This document shows positions 50,094-60,127 of a DNA stretch of 64,000 bases, piece by piece (position 1 is the stretch's first letter; every line of letters begins with the position of its first letter). Source of the stretch: Edolisoma coerulescens (taxonomy: Eukaryota > Chordata > Aves > Passeriformes > Campephagidae); NCBI GenBank assembly GCA_013397115.1, contig VWZW01001167.1, positions 1,308,399 through 1,372,398 on the forward strand. Direction: 5' to 3'. The translations under genes were made by a program, and so were the position numbers. The notes beneath the pieces were generated by a model. That model saw only the letters and a list, made by a program, of their open reading frames with translations, made no database searches and was not told the origin of the DNA.

Positions 50094-50168
50094 CGAGGAG
50101 AGGAGAGAGAGAAGAGAGAGAGAGAGATAGGAGAGGAGAGGAGAGGAGAGGAGAGGAGAGGAGAGAGG
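50094..50168. repeat. Purine-only GA/GGAGA microsatellite
   Basis: About 75 bp of G and A on the plus strand, broken by a single T. It starts as an irregular (GA)n run and becomes a regular (GGAGA)n array of about eight units. A homopurine mirror-like tract of this length can adopt triplex DNA in principle. Such loci are usually polymorphic. Confidence 0.95.
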
Positions 50169-53100
50169 GCCAAGATAATTAATTTGCTTTTTAAAAGATG
50201 TGTCAACATCTAAGCAAAGTTTCACATGCTTGAAAGCTTCCATGATACTTTGAAAAGACCTAATTCGAAATAAAACTTACATAATATAAAGAACTATGGG
50301 CTTTTCTCTTTTTTTAGTAGAAACAACGCTATTCACAGTTCTGCAGATCTCTTATGGTTTTTGGTTATAGTCTGATTTTGCATTCCAACTTTCAAAAGCT
50401 CTTTGCTTTGTTCCTGAAAAGTTCTTTCTGTGATTAGAGCAGTCTGGTGTCTGCATATGCTGCCAGATACCTTCTCTTCTTCGCCAAAAGAGAAAATTTA
50501 GGAGCAATGCCACCCAGCAGAGAATTTGGTCAACATTTAAAGTTATGTCCCACAAGCCAGTGCAGATGCACAAGTGGCCAAGGAAAAAGATTCCCTCTGT
50601 CTCTAATGCTGTGGTACTTCTCTACTGAAAGAGGGATGAGGGATCTGCTATGGGCCAGGAGACAGGAGCCATAGTACCAACAGAGTGTTTGTTGTGCCAA
50701 GCACCACCTCAGCTGCCTCCAACCTCCAGAGCAGCCAGCCAGCCAGTTTCACTGCTACCTTTCCATCTGTGGGTGGGAGATAGTGTGAAGGAGAAAAAAC
50801 AATAAATACATTCATTCCCTCCTCCCTTCCATTCCCTGCTATTCTACTCTAGCTGCATTTCCTATGTCAATAACACACTGTTTAGGTCAATGTGAACATG
50901 TTCCTATGTGTTTGTACAGCTGAATGCTCTCCTAGTCTCCCTCATTGCTCTTTCTGGGAATTGAAGGTACTCCAAAGCTGAAGGGGCTGGGTTGTTTGGG
51001 TTTGTTTTTTTTTTTTTTTCCCTAAAACACTCATTTTCTTGATTACAATAAACCAGCATTTCTCCTTTGGTGAGTTTAGAGAATGTCATTTGCTTATTAG
51101 ATTTGCAGTAGTTTTATGATGCAGTTTACGTTGTGCTAGATTTCATCCTTTGAGATTTTAAACTGACATGGTGTCCAGAGGGTCCTTGTCTTACCAGCAG
51201 GTGCTTGGACCATGCTTTTTTCATCTCAGGCTGTTGAAGAGGGCAGTAAGAATAAGTGAGTCAACTGAAGATCAGCTTTGCACTAGGTACAGTTCAAAGT
51301 CATTTTAAGTTTTTCCTTAGAAATCACTTAAAAGGCAGAAACAAGTGCAACTAGGAAAGAGCTGAAACATACTTTGGAGATTGTTATGGCTTCTAAAGGA
51401 TAGAGTCACTATACAGAAGAAAGAGAGCACTTTTAAGACAAGGCAAAAGCTGTATCACAGATCATCTTGAACTGTTCTCTGTAGTGTTCCCTATAAACTT
51501 TCTAGGCACCTTCCTGTATTTCTCAGGTACATTTTTCTATACATTATTTTATCTAAAAATGAAATGCTTAACTTTAACAGGTCCTGTTTATAGACTCTAG
51601 GGCATTATTTCACTGTGGAATGGGCGATTCTATGGAATTCATGCCTTCTGCACACACTTAGAAGGAATGTACAAAACTGATCAGAAGATTGTCTTTCAGA
51701 AAAAAAAAATATTTTCCCCAGTAAACAGAATATACATGCACTGCAGGAAAGCGTCATGTTGTGTCTTTTTTTCTCTTTGCCATGAAAATATTTACTGTAA
51801 ACATTGTCATCTATTCTCACCAGTTATTTCCCCTGCATCTTTACAAACGAGGCAGCTCTCTAAAACTCTTCTAGAAAAGTCCATATCCCAAAGAACTCTG
51901 TTAATAAATAACAGACACTGCAACAAATTTAGAGGACCTTTCTGGTGCTATATCATTCCAGCAGATCTTTTGGTTACTTATTGCTTGTTCAAATTCAAAG
52001 CCATCTGAAAGAGGGATCTTGCACTTTTATGTTGATCATAAAATAACCAGCATATTTTGTTCCTCTCCATTAATCCATGGACATAAAGAGGGATGTTTCC
52101 TCAAGTTTACACACTTCTAATTTCAAGTGCTGAAAAACCTTCCTCCAATCAGGCAGAAGTAACAGGAAACTCCAAGAGTCCCATGGAAATACCAATGTAA
52201 GTGTCAGAAGTGCTATAATTATTTACTGATGAATGAATGATGTAAGTGAAACTGAAAAAAAATATAACAAAAAAAGACTAAGATGCATTGATAACACTTA
52301 AAGAAAAAACATGAAAAGCATACATGCACAATAACTTCCTTAGCCACCTCCCCCCTTCTTTTTTAAATTTAAATGTATCCATGAGAAAGAAAAAGGATAC
52401 TTTTAAAACCTTTACTAATGCTGTTCTTTATTAGATACAACAGGATTTGCATACCGGCCCCTTTTCACACTTTTTTACTTCTAGCTTCACCAGGTACTGG
52501 AATATACTTAGTATTCTGTACCAATAGTCTTTTTTCATTGAATACCTTTGTCTTTCTAAGTGACAGCCTCAATCATATCACACAAAAGCAGAGTGAAGTT
52601 TGCATTAACAGAATATACTAAACATATCATGGTCTTCATTCATTGAAGAAACATTTGCATAATTGCCCTAAATTAGAGACATTTAATTTTAAGTGATTTA
52701 CTAAAAGTTGAAAAAGACTTTTTATTCTCAATTGTATATAGTCTGATTCATGACAAATCCTTTGTTGTATGTCACATAGGAATTTTCTATTTCTTGTCAA
52801 GATATTCAATTGATAGCAACTTTTCTACCAGAGAAGTTCGTGGCAGAGTCATACTGTGTTACAGTAATCTGGGTACTCAAACTTCAAAGATAGAAAGGGG
52901 AGACTACTCGGAACTTCTGAAGGTATTTAAACATTTCTGCATAGTTACAAACAAACACATCAAGTCCTATATTATATTTATTTTATATTTCTCTTCAGAT
53001 TCATAAGCCTTGATCAATTTCTGCCTAGAGACAAGCTAGTCCACATCTTTCTCAGTTCTGATGCAGAGCTGTGCATAAATAGGGATACAGATTCAAAGGC

Positions 53101-53918
53101 TGGAAGCCAAGTAGGAAGATTTGGAAACACTTCTTTTGAACCTTCCTTTATCATTTCTGCTGTCTTAACAGGTAAATAATGAAACCAGGTTTGTGAGGGT
53201 CCTCATCCGATTCCTTCCTTGACAGGAACTTTTCAAATGCACTACCTACACATAAGAATCAAGTGCTACTTGAATAGCACTCACATGCCACCAGATCCCA
53301 GCTGTGGCCTTCTAGGCTGACAGAAGGTGAGATATCATCCCAGAGCTTCTGAAGTGCCACTCTACATCTAACTGAGTGTAGGCAACAGAGCTATGCCCCC
53401 CCTCACAGATTTTCCTGTCACATCCTGTCAAAAAAACACCTGTTCCCTGGTATTTGAGCTGGGATTGTTTAAAATAGTATATCATCAGCTCCTAGGAGAC
53501 GTGATCAGCCACCATTAATCATGGAGCTGAGTCATTCCAGTGGATGAGCATGCAAGGCTACTGAGGATGGATATGGAAGAAGCTGGGAAATCTTCCCAGC
53601 TGGAAAGAGTAAAAGTTCTAGCATTTGAATCACATCATACCTCAGCCTACTTCATGAGACTGGGACACTGACACCCTGCTCCAGACTCTGTCAGGCCAGA
53701 CATGTCACAGCAAGAGTGCTGCATCTAACGTGAGCCTCCAGCAGCTCACCCGTGTGGATGCCTGGGCGAGAAGGACCCTATGACATACCATGACCCATGA
53801 CACACCCGTCTACACATGGGAATGGGATCCTCATCCCTTCATTTATGACTCTGTTCCAGATAGGCAACATCAGTAAAAATGGTAATGAATACTACTCTGA
53901 CTTCTACGATCTATTCAA
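50169..53918. other. AT-rich non-coding sequence left of the second LTR
   Basis: No gene recognised. It includes a T run at about 51007-51020 and a short perfect hairpin at 53581-53601. GC content rises from about 53.3 kb onwards without a clear feature. Open frames reach 113 codons (51667-52008, +) with no motif. Confidence 0.5.
53581..53601. repeat. 9-bp inverted repeat with a 3-nt loop
   Basis: AGCTGGGAA (53581-53589) and TTCCCAGCT (53593-53601) pair perfectly across ATC. It is a tight palindrome about 320 bp left of the second LTR insertion. No role can be assigned. Confidence 0.85.
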
Positions 53919-53924
53919 ACTCTC
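53919..53924. other. Putative target-site duplication of the second LTR (ACTCTC)
   Basis: ACTCTC here matches ACTCTC at 54444-54449 directly beyond the other LTR end. A six-base match within the searched stretch could arise by chance a few percent of the time. The LTR length it implies agrees exactly with the family member at 5 kb, which makes it credible. Confidence 0.7.
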
Positions 53925-54124
53925 TATAGCACGCAAGCCCAGGTATACAAACACAGCTGGCTCGGAGGTCTTGCTGCTACGTCTTCAGTAAAGGCGACAC
54001 ACACACAAAAAGATCCAAAGGCGAGCTCCTCACCCGATGGAGTAGCCTAAGGGCAGATAATCCAGCACGTGCAGGTGGAGACAAAGAAGGAGAGAGGGGG
54101 CTTCTCATATGAGTTCCACGGGGG

Positions 54125-54130
54125 TTTATT
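54125..54130 (-). terminator. LTR copy B polyadenylation signal
   Basis: TTTATT on the plus strand is AATAAA on the minus strand. It lies 57 bp after the start of the TATA box and 205 bp before the LTR end, as in copy A within one base. Confidence 0.75.
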
Positions 54131-54180
54131 AAAGTGAAGATTCAGGAACGGAAAGCCAAATCGCAAGGGTTTCTGGGAGC

Positions 54181-54308
54181 TTTTATACTGGGAATGGTAA
54201 GGGCGGGGATAAGGAATACAGCCAATAGGATAAGGGAAGGAACACAGGGTTCACAGTGAATGCACCAATGGGAATAACACAAAGGAGGGACTTAGGGTAG
54301 GAACCAAT
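54181..54308 (-). promoter_or_regulatory. LTR copy B core promoter: three CCAAT boxes and TATA
   Basis: Inverted CCAAT boxes occur at 54304-54308, 54265-54269 and 54222-54226, followed by TATAAAAG starting at 54187. The proximal box sits in CCTATTGGCT, the same block as in copy A, and at nearly the same distance from TATA (35 against 37 bp). This arrangement would drive transcription leftwards. Confidence 0.7.
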
Positions 54309-54443
54309 GGGGTGTTGAGTTTAACAGAACTTTCTAGAGCTTTATACATGTTAATCAAGGGAAATGAATATTTATAACAACATACATAAAACTGGGAGGG
54401 GGAGCCCCAGTGGTCTGGGCAACTGGCCACTTGCACTGCCACA

Positions 54444-54449
54444 ACTCTC
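54444..54449. other. Putative right target-site duplication of the second LTR (ACTCTC)
   Basis: Directly adjoins the TG terminus (plus-strand CA at 54442-54443) and matches 53919-53924. Confidence 0.7.
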
Positions 54450-56973
54450 CCTGTTTTTTTCTTTAGAGAGGTTATTGTCTTTCACAGATCTCAGCAAAGT
54501 TTATGAGAAATCCAGATTTTTTTTTTTTCTGCAGAGGGAAGATTATTCTGTTGGTTACAATGAAGTGAAACAGAACTAATGCAATTAGTTTCTATGAGCT
54601 TTCTCCTGATTTAGACCAATGTATCTGATACCAAATTTGGGGCAAAGTTGTAATTACTTACGCTTTTTAAAACAGCTTTAAATTTGTAGGATAAATTTTG
54701 TTTGTGTTCTGCTTCTACATCCTGCTGACAAAGCAATGTTCCACCAATGTGCCTGGGATGAAAATGGTGGGGTTTGCAGCAGGAAAGGATTTCAGCTTCT
54801 AGCGTAAATGTTGTCATAACTGATCCATTACTCATAACTCTAATTTTACTATACAGCACAAGAGAGTAAATGTAGGGAAGAAAATAGTTTTTCTGTGTGT
54901 TGTTAATCTTTACAGTGCAGAATGGAATGTTAAGGAGAATAAATAAATTCACAGTAAAAATCCTTCAAAGAGTTTTTTTCATTAAAATATTTCTTCAACA
55001 CTCTAGGAACCAGAACAGTTAAAAAAGAAAGTTCTGATTTCAAAAAGACAGTGTCATATAACCATTACCACACTATGGGGAAAAGTTCATGCTGATATTA
55101 TTGCGTTTTGAAACTTCCCTTCTCTTGCACCACTCTGCATATGGCTTATCAAGATCAATAACATAGTCTTGAGCTAGTCCATGGATTTCTCCTGTTAATG
55201 GATGAGTGGAAAATACCTGCTCAATATTAATTTCCATAAATAGTTTGGTGACTTTTGAATTAATTAATCCTTTTCTGAATGTTGTTCTTTTTGTTCCTAA
55301 GCCATTGATAAACAAATATATAAAAACCTTCCTGCTGCACAATGTGAACTGCAAATTGTTTACAAAACTCAAATTATCTGGGGCATAAATAGACTAATAT
55401 ATTCCTGTTTAAATTAAGAGAATTTGATAAATTAAATACAATACCTTTTACAAGATATTTACTGGCCGTTACTCTAATATTCAGGATATTGTAATACTGA
55501 TGATTTCTGCATAAGCTTAACAGAGCTCTAACTCTGCTCCAGCTTCAGCTCCGCTCTCAGAAATAATCAAGTACCCTGGAGATGGAGCTTCATGTTGCAA
55601 GGAACAGATGTATTCGATTTTCATATTTAAATGCAGATTATGGTTTACTTCTGCTTTTGTGCTATTTGTTTGGTTTTTAACCACCCATCATTTGCCATTC
55701 AGGATGAATTTGGAATGTGATATAAAATCAGAAATGTATAGATTATGAATAGTAGCCGCAAAATTTTCTCCTCAGTGAGAAAGAAAAACAAATGTTCAAT
55801 TTGTGATAGTTTTTGGTGTTTTATTTGCTACATTAAGAAACAATTTAAATTCTACTCAGCCTTTACCTTCCTTCACAGAGCTACAGTTGTCATAAGCAGG
55901 AATGATGAAAAGGCAGTATTGAGATGGATGTCACCAACACTGAATTCAGTAAGTGTCCATGTGTTTCTTCACTAAAATTCTGCATAACTTACTTCCTAAA
56001 TGTCTACTGATCAGTGAGGAATAAGAATATGTCAGTACTTGAAAGAAAACCTGAACTGTCAAGACCATTTTGCCTTCCTTACCAGGAACCAAAGACCTCA
56101 GTTATCAGATCCCTGGACTCCAAAATTATCTGATATTGCAACACGAAAATATTAGTCAACAATACAACAAAAACTATTTTAAGACCTTCTCCACAAAATA
56201 TACTGATATCGAGGTATTTGTTCACAAAATATCTGACTTAAGAAGCAAGTAAGCTAATTACTATTGCATTATTAGTGATATAGATTCAAGTAGCTCATAC
56301 ATCATTGGCCATACTTTTTCTTGTAAGTTCTCCAAGAAATTATGATAATGAAGACACTTACAAATGATGAGCAAAATCATAACTCAGTTGTTGGTCTTTT
56401 TGTCTGCCTTCTGTTTTCCTGCAGTTCAGAATAATTTTGTTTCAGACTGCTTACTGAAGGCACAGTAAGTGCTCAAAAGGCTGAATACAAAGACCAGTAA
56501 GTGGCATGTAAACAGCAGAAGTTGCTCATGATTAATAAATAAAAAAGTAATCAGTAGCCTCATTGTTTGCTTCCTATGCAAGTAACTTCCATGGCAAATT
56601 AAGGTCACGGTGGCTAATGTGATTGTGTGTCTGTGTTTGTCTATTTAATTTTGGATTAATGTCACCTTAACCCACAGGTTTAGATAGAGAAGGATTTAAA
56701 ATAGATCGACTAACAAATCCACAGCATACAGTCTAATTCCACCTTTATTTGGCCGTGGTCTCATGCATAGTACTTAAACGGGGTTTGCTTAGGGCCCTAT
56801 TTGATGAATAAGTAAAAAACCTAGCATTTTTAACAGTGATCGTTGGCTTCAAGACAGATTTCATGTACACCATACAAATTGCAGAATTTTTTTTCGTGCG
56901 GGTTGTCTTTTTTCCAAAATGCCACAGGTGATGGGAGGGTTATCTCAAAGCCTACTGGTTTGGCATTCATAAC
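54450..56973. other. AT-rich sequence with two unexplained minus-strand frames
   Basis: No gene is recognised. Two minus-strand frames lie in tandem upstream of the LTR: 55073-55372 (99 codons) and 54611-54952 (113 codons). The first has a balanced composition, with segments such as KVTKLFMEINIEQVF and HPLTGEIHGLAQDYVIDLDK, and looks more protein-like than most frames here. It also contains acceptor-like (GGCTTAG/GA) and donor-like (GAGCAG/GTATTT) signals. I do not recognise a family. They could be chance, a decayed mobile-element gene, or an exon. Confidence 0.3.
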
Positions 56974-57340
56974 ATGGCACTGAGGGAAGATATTGTGCAC
57001 ACATCAACATATGACACTGTCCAGGAGTGTGAGGCATGCCAGAGATGGTGGTATGGGCTCTACCCAGTGTCTGCCTGGAGCACACCCTGGGATGAACTCT
57101 GCTCCAACTTCTTAAACACAATTACTTGGCTTGCTTCAGCAAGATGTCCAGGAGCAAACCAACACATGTGTGATGTGGAACCAGGACTCTGGAGATAAGC
57201 AAGAGATCGAAGTGGCTGTGCTGTCACATCATGGCAACTTCCATGGTTTCAATGAAGACAGGGAACAAGGTCTCCTTTTTGGCCCGAGTAACTCTACTGG
57301 TGACACAGCGCATGAATGGCACCATGGAGACTTGCTTTAG
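56974..57340 (+). pseudogene. Possible decayed coding remnant, unidentified
   Basis: Two overlapping plus-strand frames, 56974-57198 (74 codons) and 57131-57340 (69 codons), lie in a less AT-rich patch of about 400 bp. The first contains TVQECEACQRWWYGLYP, where CEAC followed by Q resembles the second half of the HHCC zinc motif of retroviral integrases. The partner histidines in correct spacing and the catalytic core are not visible. The second is hydrophilic and acidic. A frameshifted retroelement remnant is possible, but so is chance. I would not assign a family. Confidence 0.2.
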
Positions 57341-58913
57341 AACCCAACCGCAGGGAAACTTCTGTAGAATATAGTTCATATTGTAGAAAATTTACAAGAA
57401 ATCAGGTGAGTTTAATAGCACTTTTATAAACACATCAGATAGTATTCCATCCAAATCTTTGCTAGCAATGGTGAACATCAATATGCCACACTAATTGCCA
57501 CATTATAGGTTTTCTTTTCCCTAACTAGTCTCTGTTTTTCAACGTACAATCCCGCCAGTTCGTTTCTGCATGTATTAAGAGAAATATTTGTGTATCTGTC
57601 TCTGTGGGGTTTGTATTTAAGCATTTTTCAGCTTGAAGTCAGATAAATAAGCTTTTTGGTTTTTTATGCTTCTGGTTGCCTGAAAAGTGCTGAAATAATG
57701 CTGTCATTTCTCAATAAATTCCTAATTGTTTAGTGATCAAAATAGAAGGCAGCGTGCATATGTTCAAAAATATCTTCCAGCGTAGTAGAGACTTTCAGTA
57801 GTTAAAATTCTTTGCTTAGGATGCTTCAGCAACCATGTAGGTTTAAAATCCTGATATGGCACTCCAGGTTTAGCATGTGCTGGATTCCTGTTGGTTTGCT
57901 GTGTTCATAACATCATAAACTGCTGCTGCATTTGCAAGAACAAGAGATACAAGGGACAGTAATTGCTAAAATTGTAGAGGAAACAAATTTGCTGGTACAA
58001 ATCAGCCTACTATAGATTAGAAATCAACCTGCTAGACATTGATTGTTCCTTTCATGGGGTCCCTCAGTCTCTTCAGAAATTAGAAACAGCAAGTGGATGT
58101 ATCCTCAAAATCACCTGATATTCCTATAGCTGCCACTGAAGCACCAACCTCACACTTTGTGTATCGTTACTTTTGCTTCACTATGAACAACACTGAGAGG
58201 GACAAGAAAAAATTCAGGAACTTGTAAAAATTTATTTGTCTAATATCCAGCAGACTGATTACTCTGAACTCTGTAGACTGACAGTAGATTGACAGCCCAG
58301 CATTATTTCACCAAATACTACATCACTGGCAAAGAAAAGATAAATGACATTATAATGCTTAGTGAATCATTCCACTTGCAAATGCTGACACCTCTTCCTT
58401 CCAATCAGACCAAAAGAAAACATCATAATTACATCTAAGATGCAAGTGATGGCATTCTCATTTGACACTACAGTAGAACTGTGAAACATGGCAAAGACTG
58501 CTGCAGATAGATCTTCATATTTTCCAATTCCCAGTAGGAATTACTGCCACATACACAAGCAACATGCCTCAAATCAACATTTAAGTCACCTGGCTATCTC
58601 ACCAGAAAGTACTTTAATCCCAGGGTCTCTGGCAGCAGCTTTAAAGTAACATTAACACTGCTGTTTGCCAGTGTAATGAACTTGCAGCCTGCAAAGGAGA
58701 AAACAGCATATGGAACGGGAAGTGCAGTTGTGGGTAGGTAAGTTGAAATCCTGAATAAATATTGACAAATAAGAGAAAAAAAGAAAGAGCAAGAGATTCT
58801 AGCTTTGTCTTTTAATTACCGTTGGTTAACAATGGTAATGATACCACACACCCCCCAAACCCTGAACCAAGACACTTAGAAAAGCACCAAGTGAAAATAA
58901 AACCATAAGATAA
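57341..58913. other. AT-rich non-coding sequence, nothing recognised
   Basis: About 1.6 kb with dense stop codons in all frames and no repeat or promoter-like pattern. Confidence 0.55.
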
Positions 58914-59020
58914 TGGATTGATACAGGTTTGAAGGGACATCAAGAAGTCATCAAGTCCCACCTCGTGCTCAAAGCAGGGGTTACGTTGATGCTCTGGATT
59001 GCACAGGGCCTTGTTCTGCC
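58914..59020 (-). mobile_element. Old CR1 LINE 3' fragment
   Basis: The plus strand reads AGGTTTGAAGGGACATCAAG, AAGTCATCAAGTCCCACC and TGCTCAAAGCAGGGGTTACG, then GGATTGCACAGGGCCTTGTT. This follows the reverse complement of an older CR1 3' end ('...ttggactagatgatctctcaaggtcccttcaaacct'). Only about 105 bp are recognisable and the terminal repeats are gone. Confidence 0.72.
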
Positions 59021-59972
59021 AAAAAGTCCAACTAACCTATGCCGCAATCCTGCTTTCTGTTACCTTTGCAGCTGGGCAAGGATGAAACCCCACCCCTTTT
59101 TTTTTCTCTTTTTGGGAAAAAAGAGAAAGATTTTTATAAAAATATGTAACAAAACAAATCTCTGGAGAATGGAGGGCTTGGTGCTTATGAGACTAAACTT
59201 CCAGAATATTCTGAAACTTTGACCTTCAGCTGACACATTAATCAGCAAATGGGAAGCGCTCTGGGTTGTAAGGGAAACACTGGCAGGGAGCATCTACAGG
59301 GAGAAGTGTCCTCAGAAAGTGTTGTTGATATAGACTTTCATGAGGAACATGCCAAATCTGAACAAATTTTTTTTTCCCAGTGAAAATTTCTGGCTGGCTC
59401 AAGTTACCAGAACAGATTGTTAGTACCTGCATTTGTTCATTACAAGAAAAAATTATTAAGGGCCCATCTGAAACATCTGACCCTCAATTTGTGAAGGTTC
59501 AAGGAGATGGTTCATTTAGAAAATTTCATTTAGAAAAACTGCTCATTTTATCTTTTTAAAAATTGTTTTCGTCTTTTGTGATGGAAAGTTTTGTGTCCCT
59601 ATATGATTACATCCATGTGATTTGTACCAGGGATGTAAAGTCTGTTAAAAATAGTTTATGACACTCCCTTCACTCCAGATGTTCAAAGCAGAGAATAGCT
59701 GATTCAAAGAGTAGTTTGTTTTCTTTCTCAAAGAAAGTTTAAAGTCCACTAGCCCATGATTTAAGAAATGAAAATCAACTGAGTAGCTGCTTATTTTTAA
59801 TTTGTTGTCTTTTTTATTCTTGATTTTTTTTTGCGGAAAACCAAGAAAACTACTCAAAAGTTGCAGCACCTGTCTCAAATAATCACATTTTCTTAATGCC
59901 AGATAACAAATATGCAAGGAGAAAATGCAGATCTCAAGAATTTTTGGTTTTCAAAACTGATTTCATGAGTCT
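59021..59972. other. Non-coding sequence between two CR1 pieces
   Basis: AT-rich, with several short A and T runs (for example 59097-59105, 59366-59375). No gene recognised. Frames of 90-97 codons are lengthened by lysine or phenylalanine runs over these tracts. Confidence 0.55.
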
Positions 59973-60127
59973 ATAGAATCATAGAAACATAGAATGGTTT
60001 GGGTTGATAGGAACCTTAAAAATAATCTCATTTCAACCCAGCTGCCATGGTCAGTGACACCTTCCACTACACCAGGTTGCTCAAAGCCCACCTAGCCTGA
60101 CCTTGAACTCTTCCAGGGATGGGGCAT
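59973..60127 (-). mobile_element. CR1 LINE 3' fragment with terminal repeats
   Basis: The plus strand starts ATAGAATCATAGAAACATAG, the 3' terminal repeat in reverse, then AATGGTTTGGGTTGATAGGA. It runs through ACACCTTCCACTACACCAGG to CCTTGAACTCTTCCAGGGAT. The minus-strand frame ends with APSLEEFKVRLGGL, the CR1 protein carboxy-terminal block. It is cut off just upstream of that block, giving a 155-bp, strongly 5'-truncated copy. Confidence 0.9.

Larger units (their letters stand above)
53925..54443 (-). mobile_element. Solo LTR of the same ERVK-like family (copy B)
   Basis: On the minus strand the 519-bp element starts TGTGGCAGTG, identical to the first ten bases of copy A. It has three inverted CCAAT boxes (complements of 54304-54308, 54265-54269 and 54222-54226), a TATA box TATAAAAG (54187 downwards) and AATAAA (54130 downwards). 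A U5 with CTTTGTCTCC follows. From TATA start to the end is 262 bp, the same as in copy A, and from AATAAA it is 205 bp against 206 bp. The last two bases read TA instead of CA, consistent with a point mutation of the terminal C. U3 is about 130 bp shorter than in copy A and lacks the duplicated enhancer unit. No viral coding region adjoins on the 3' side, and the sequence on the 5' side is not recognisably proviral, so a solo LTR is the simplest reading. Confidence 0.82.
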
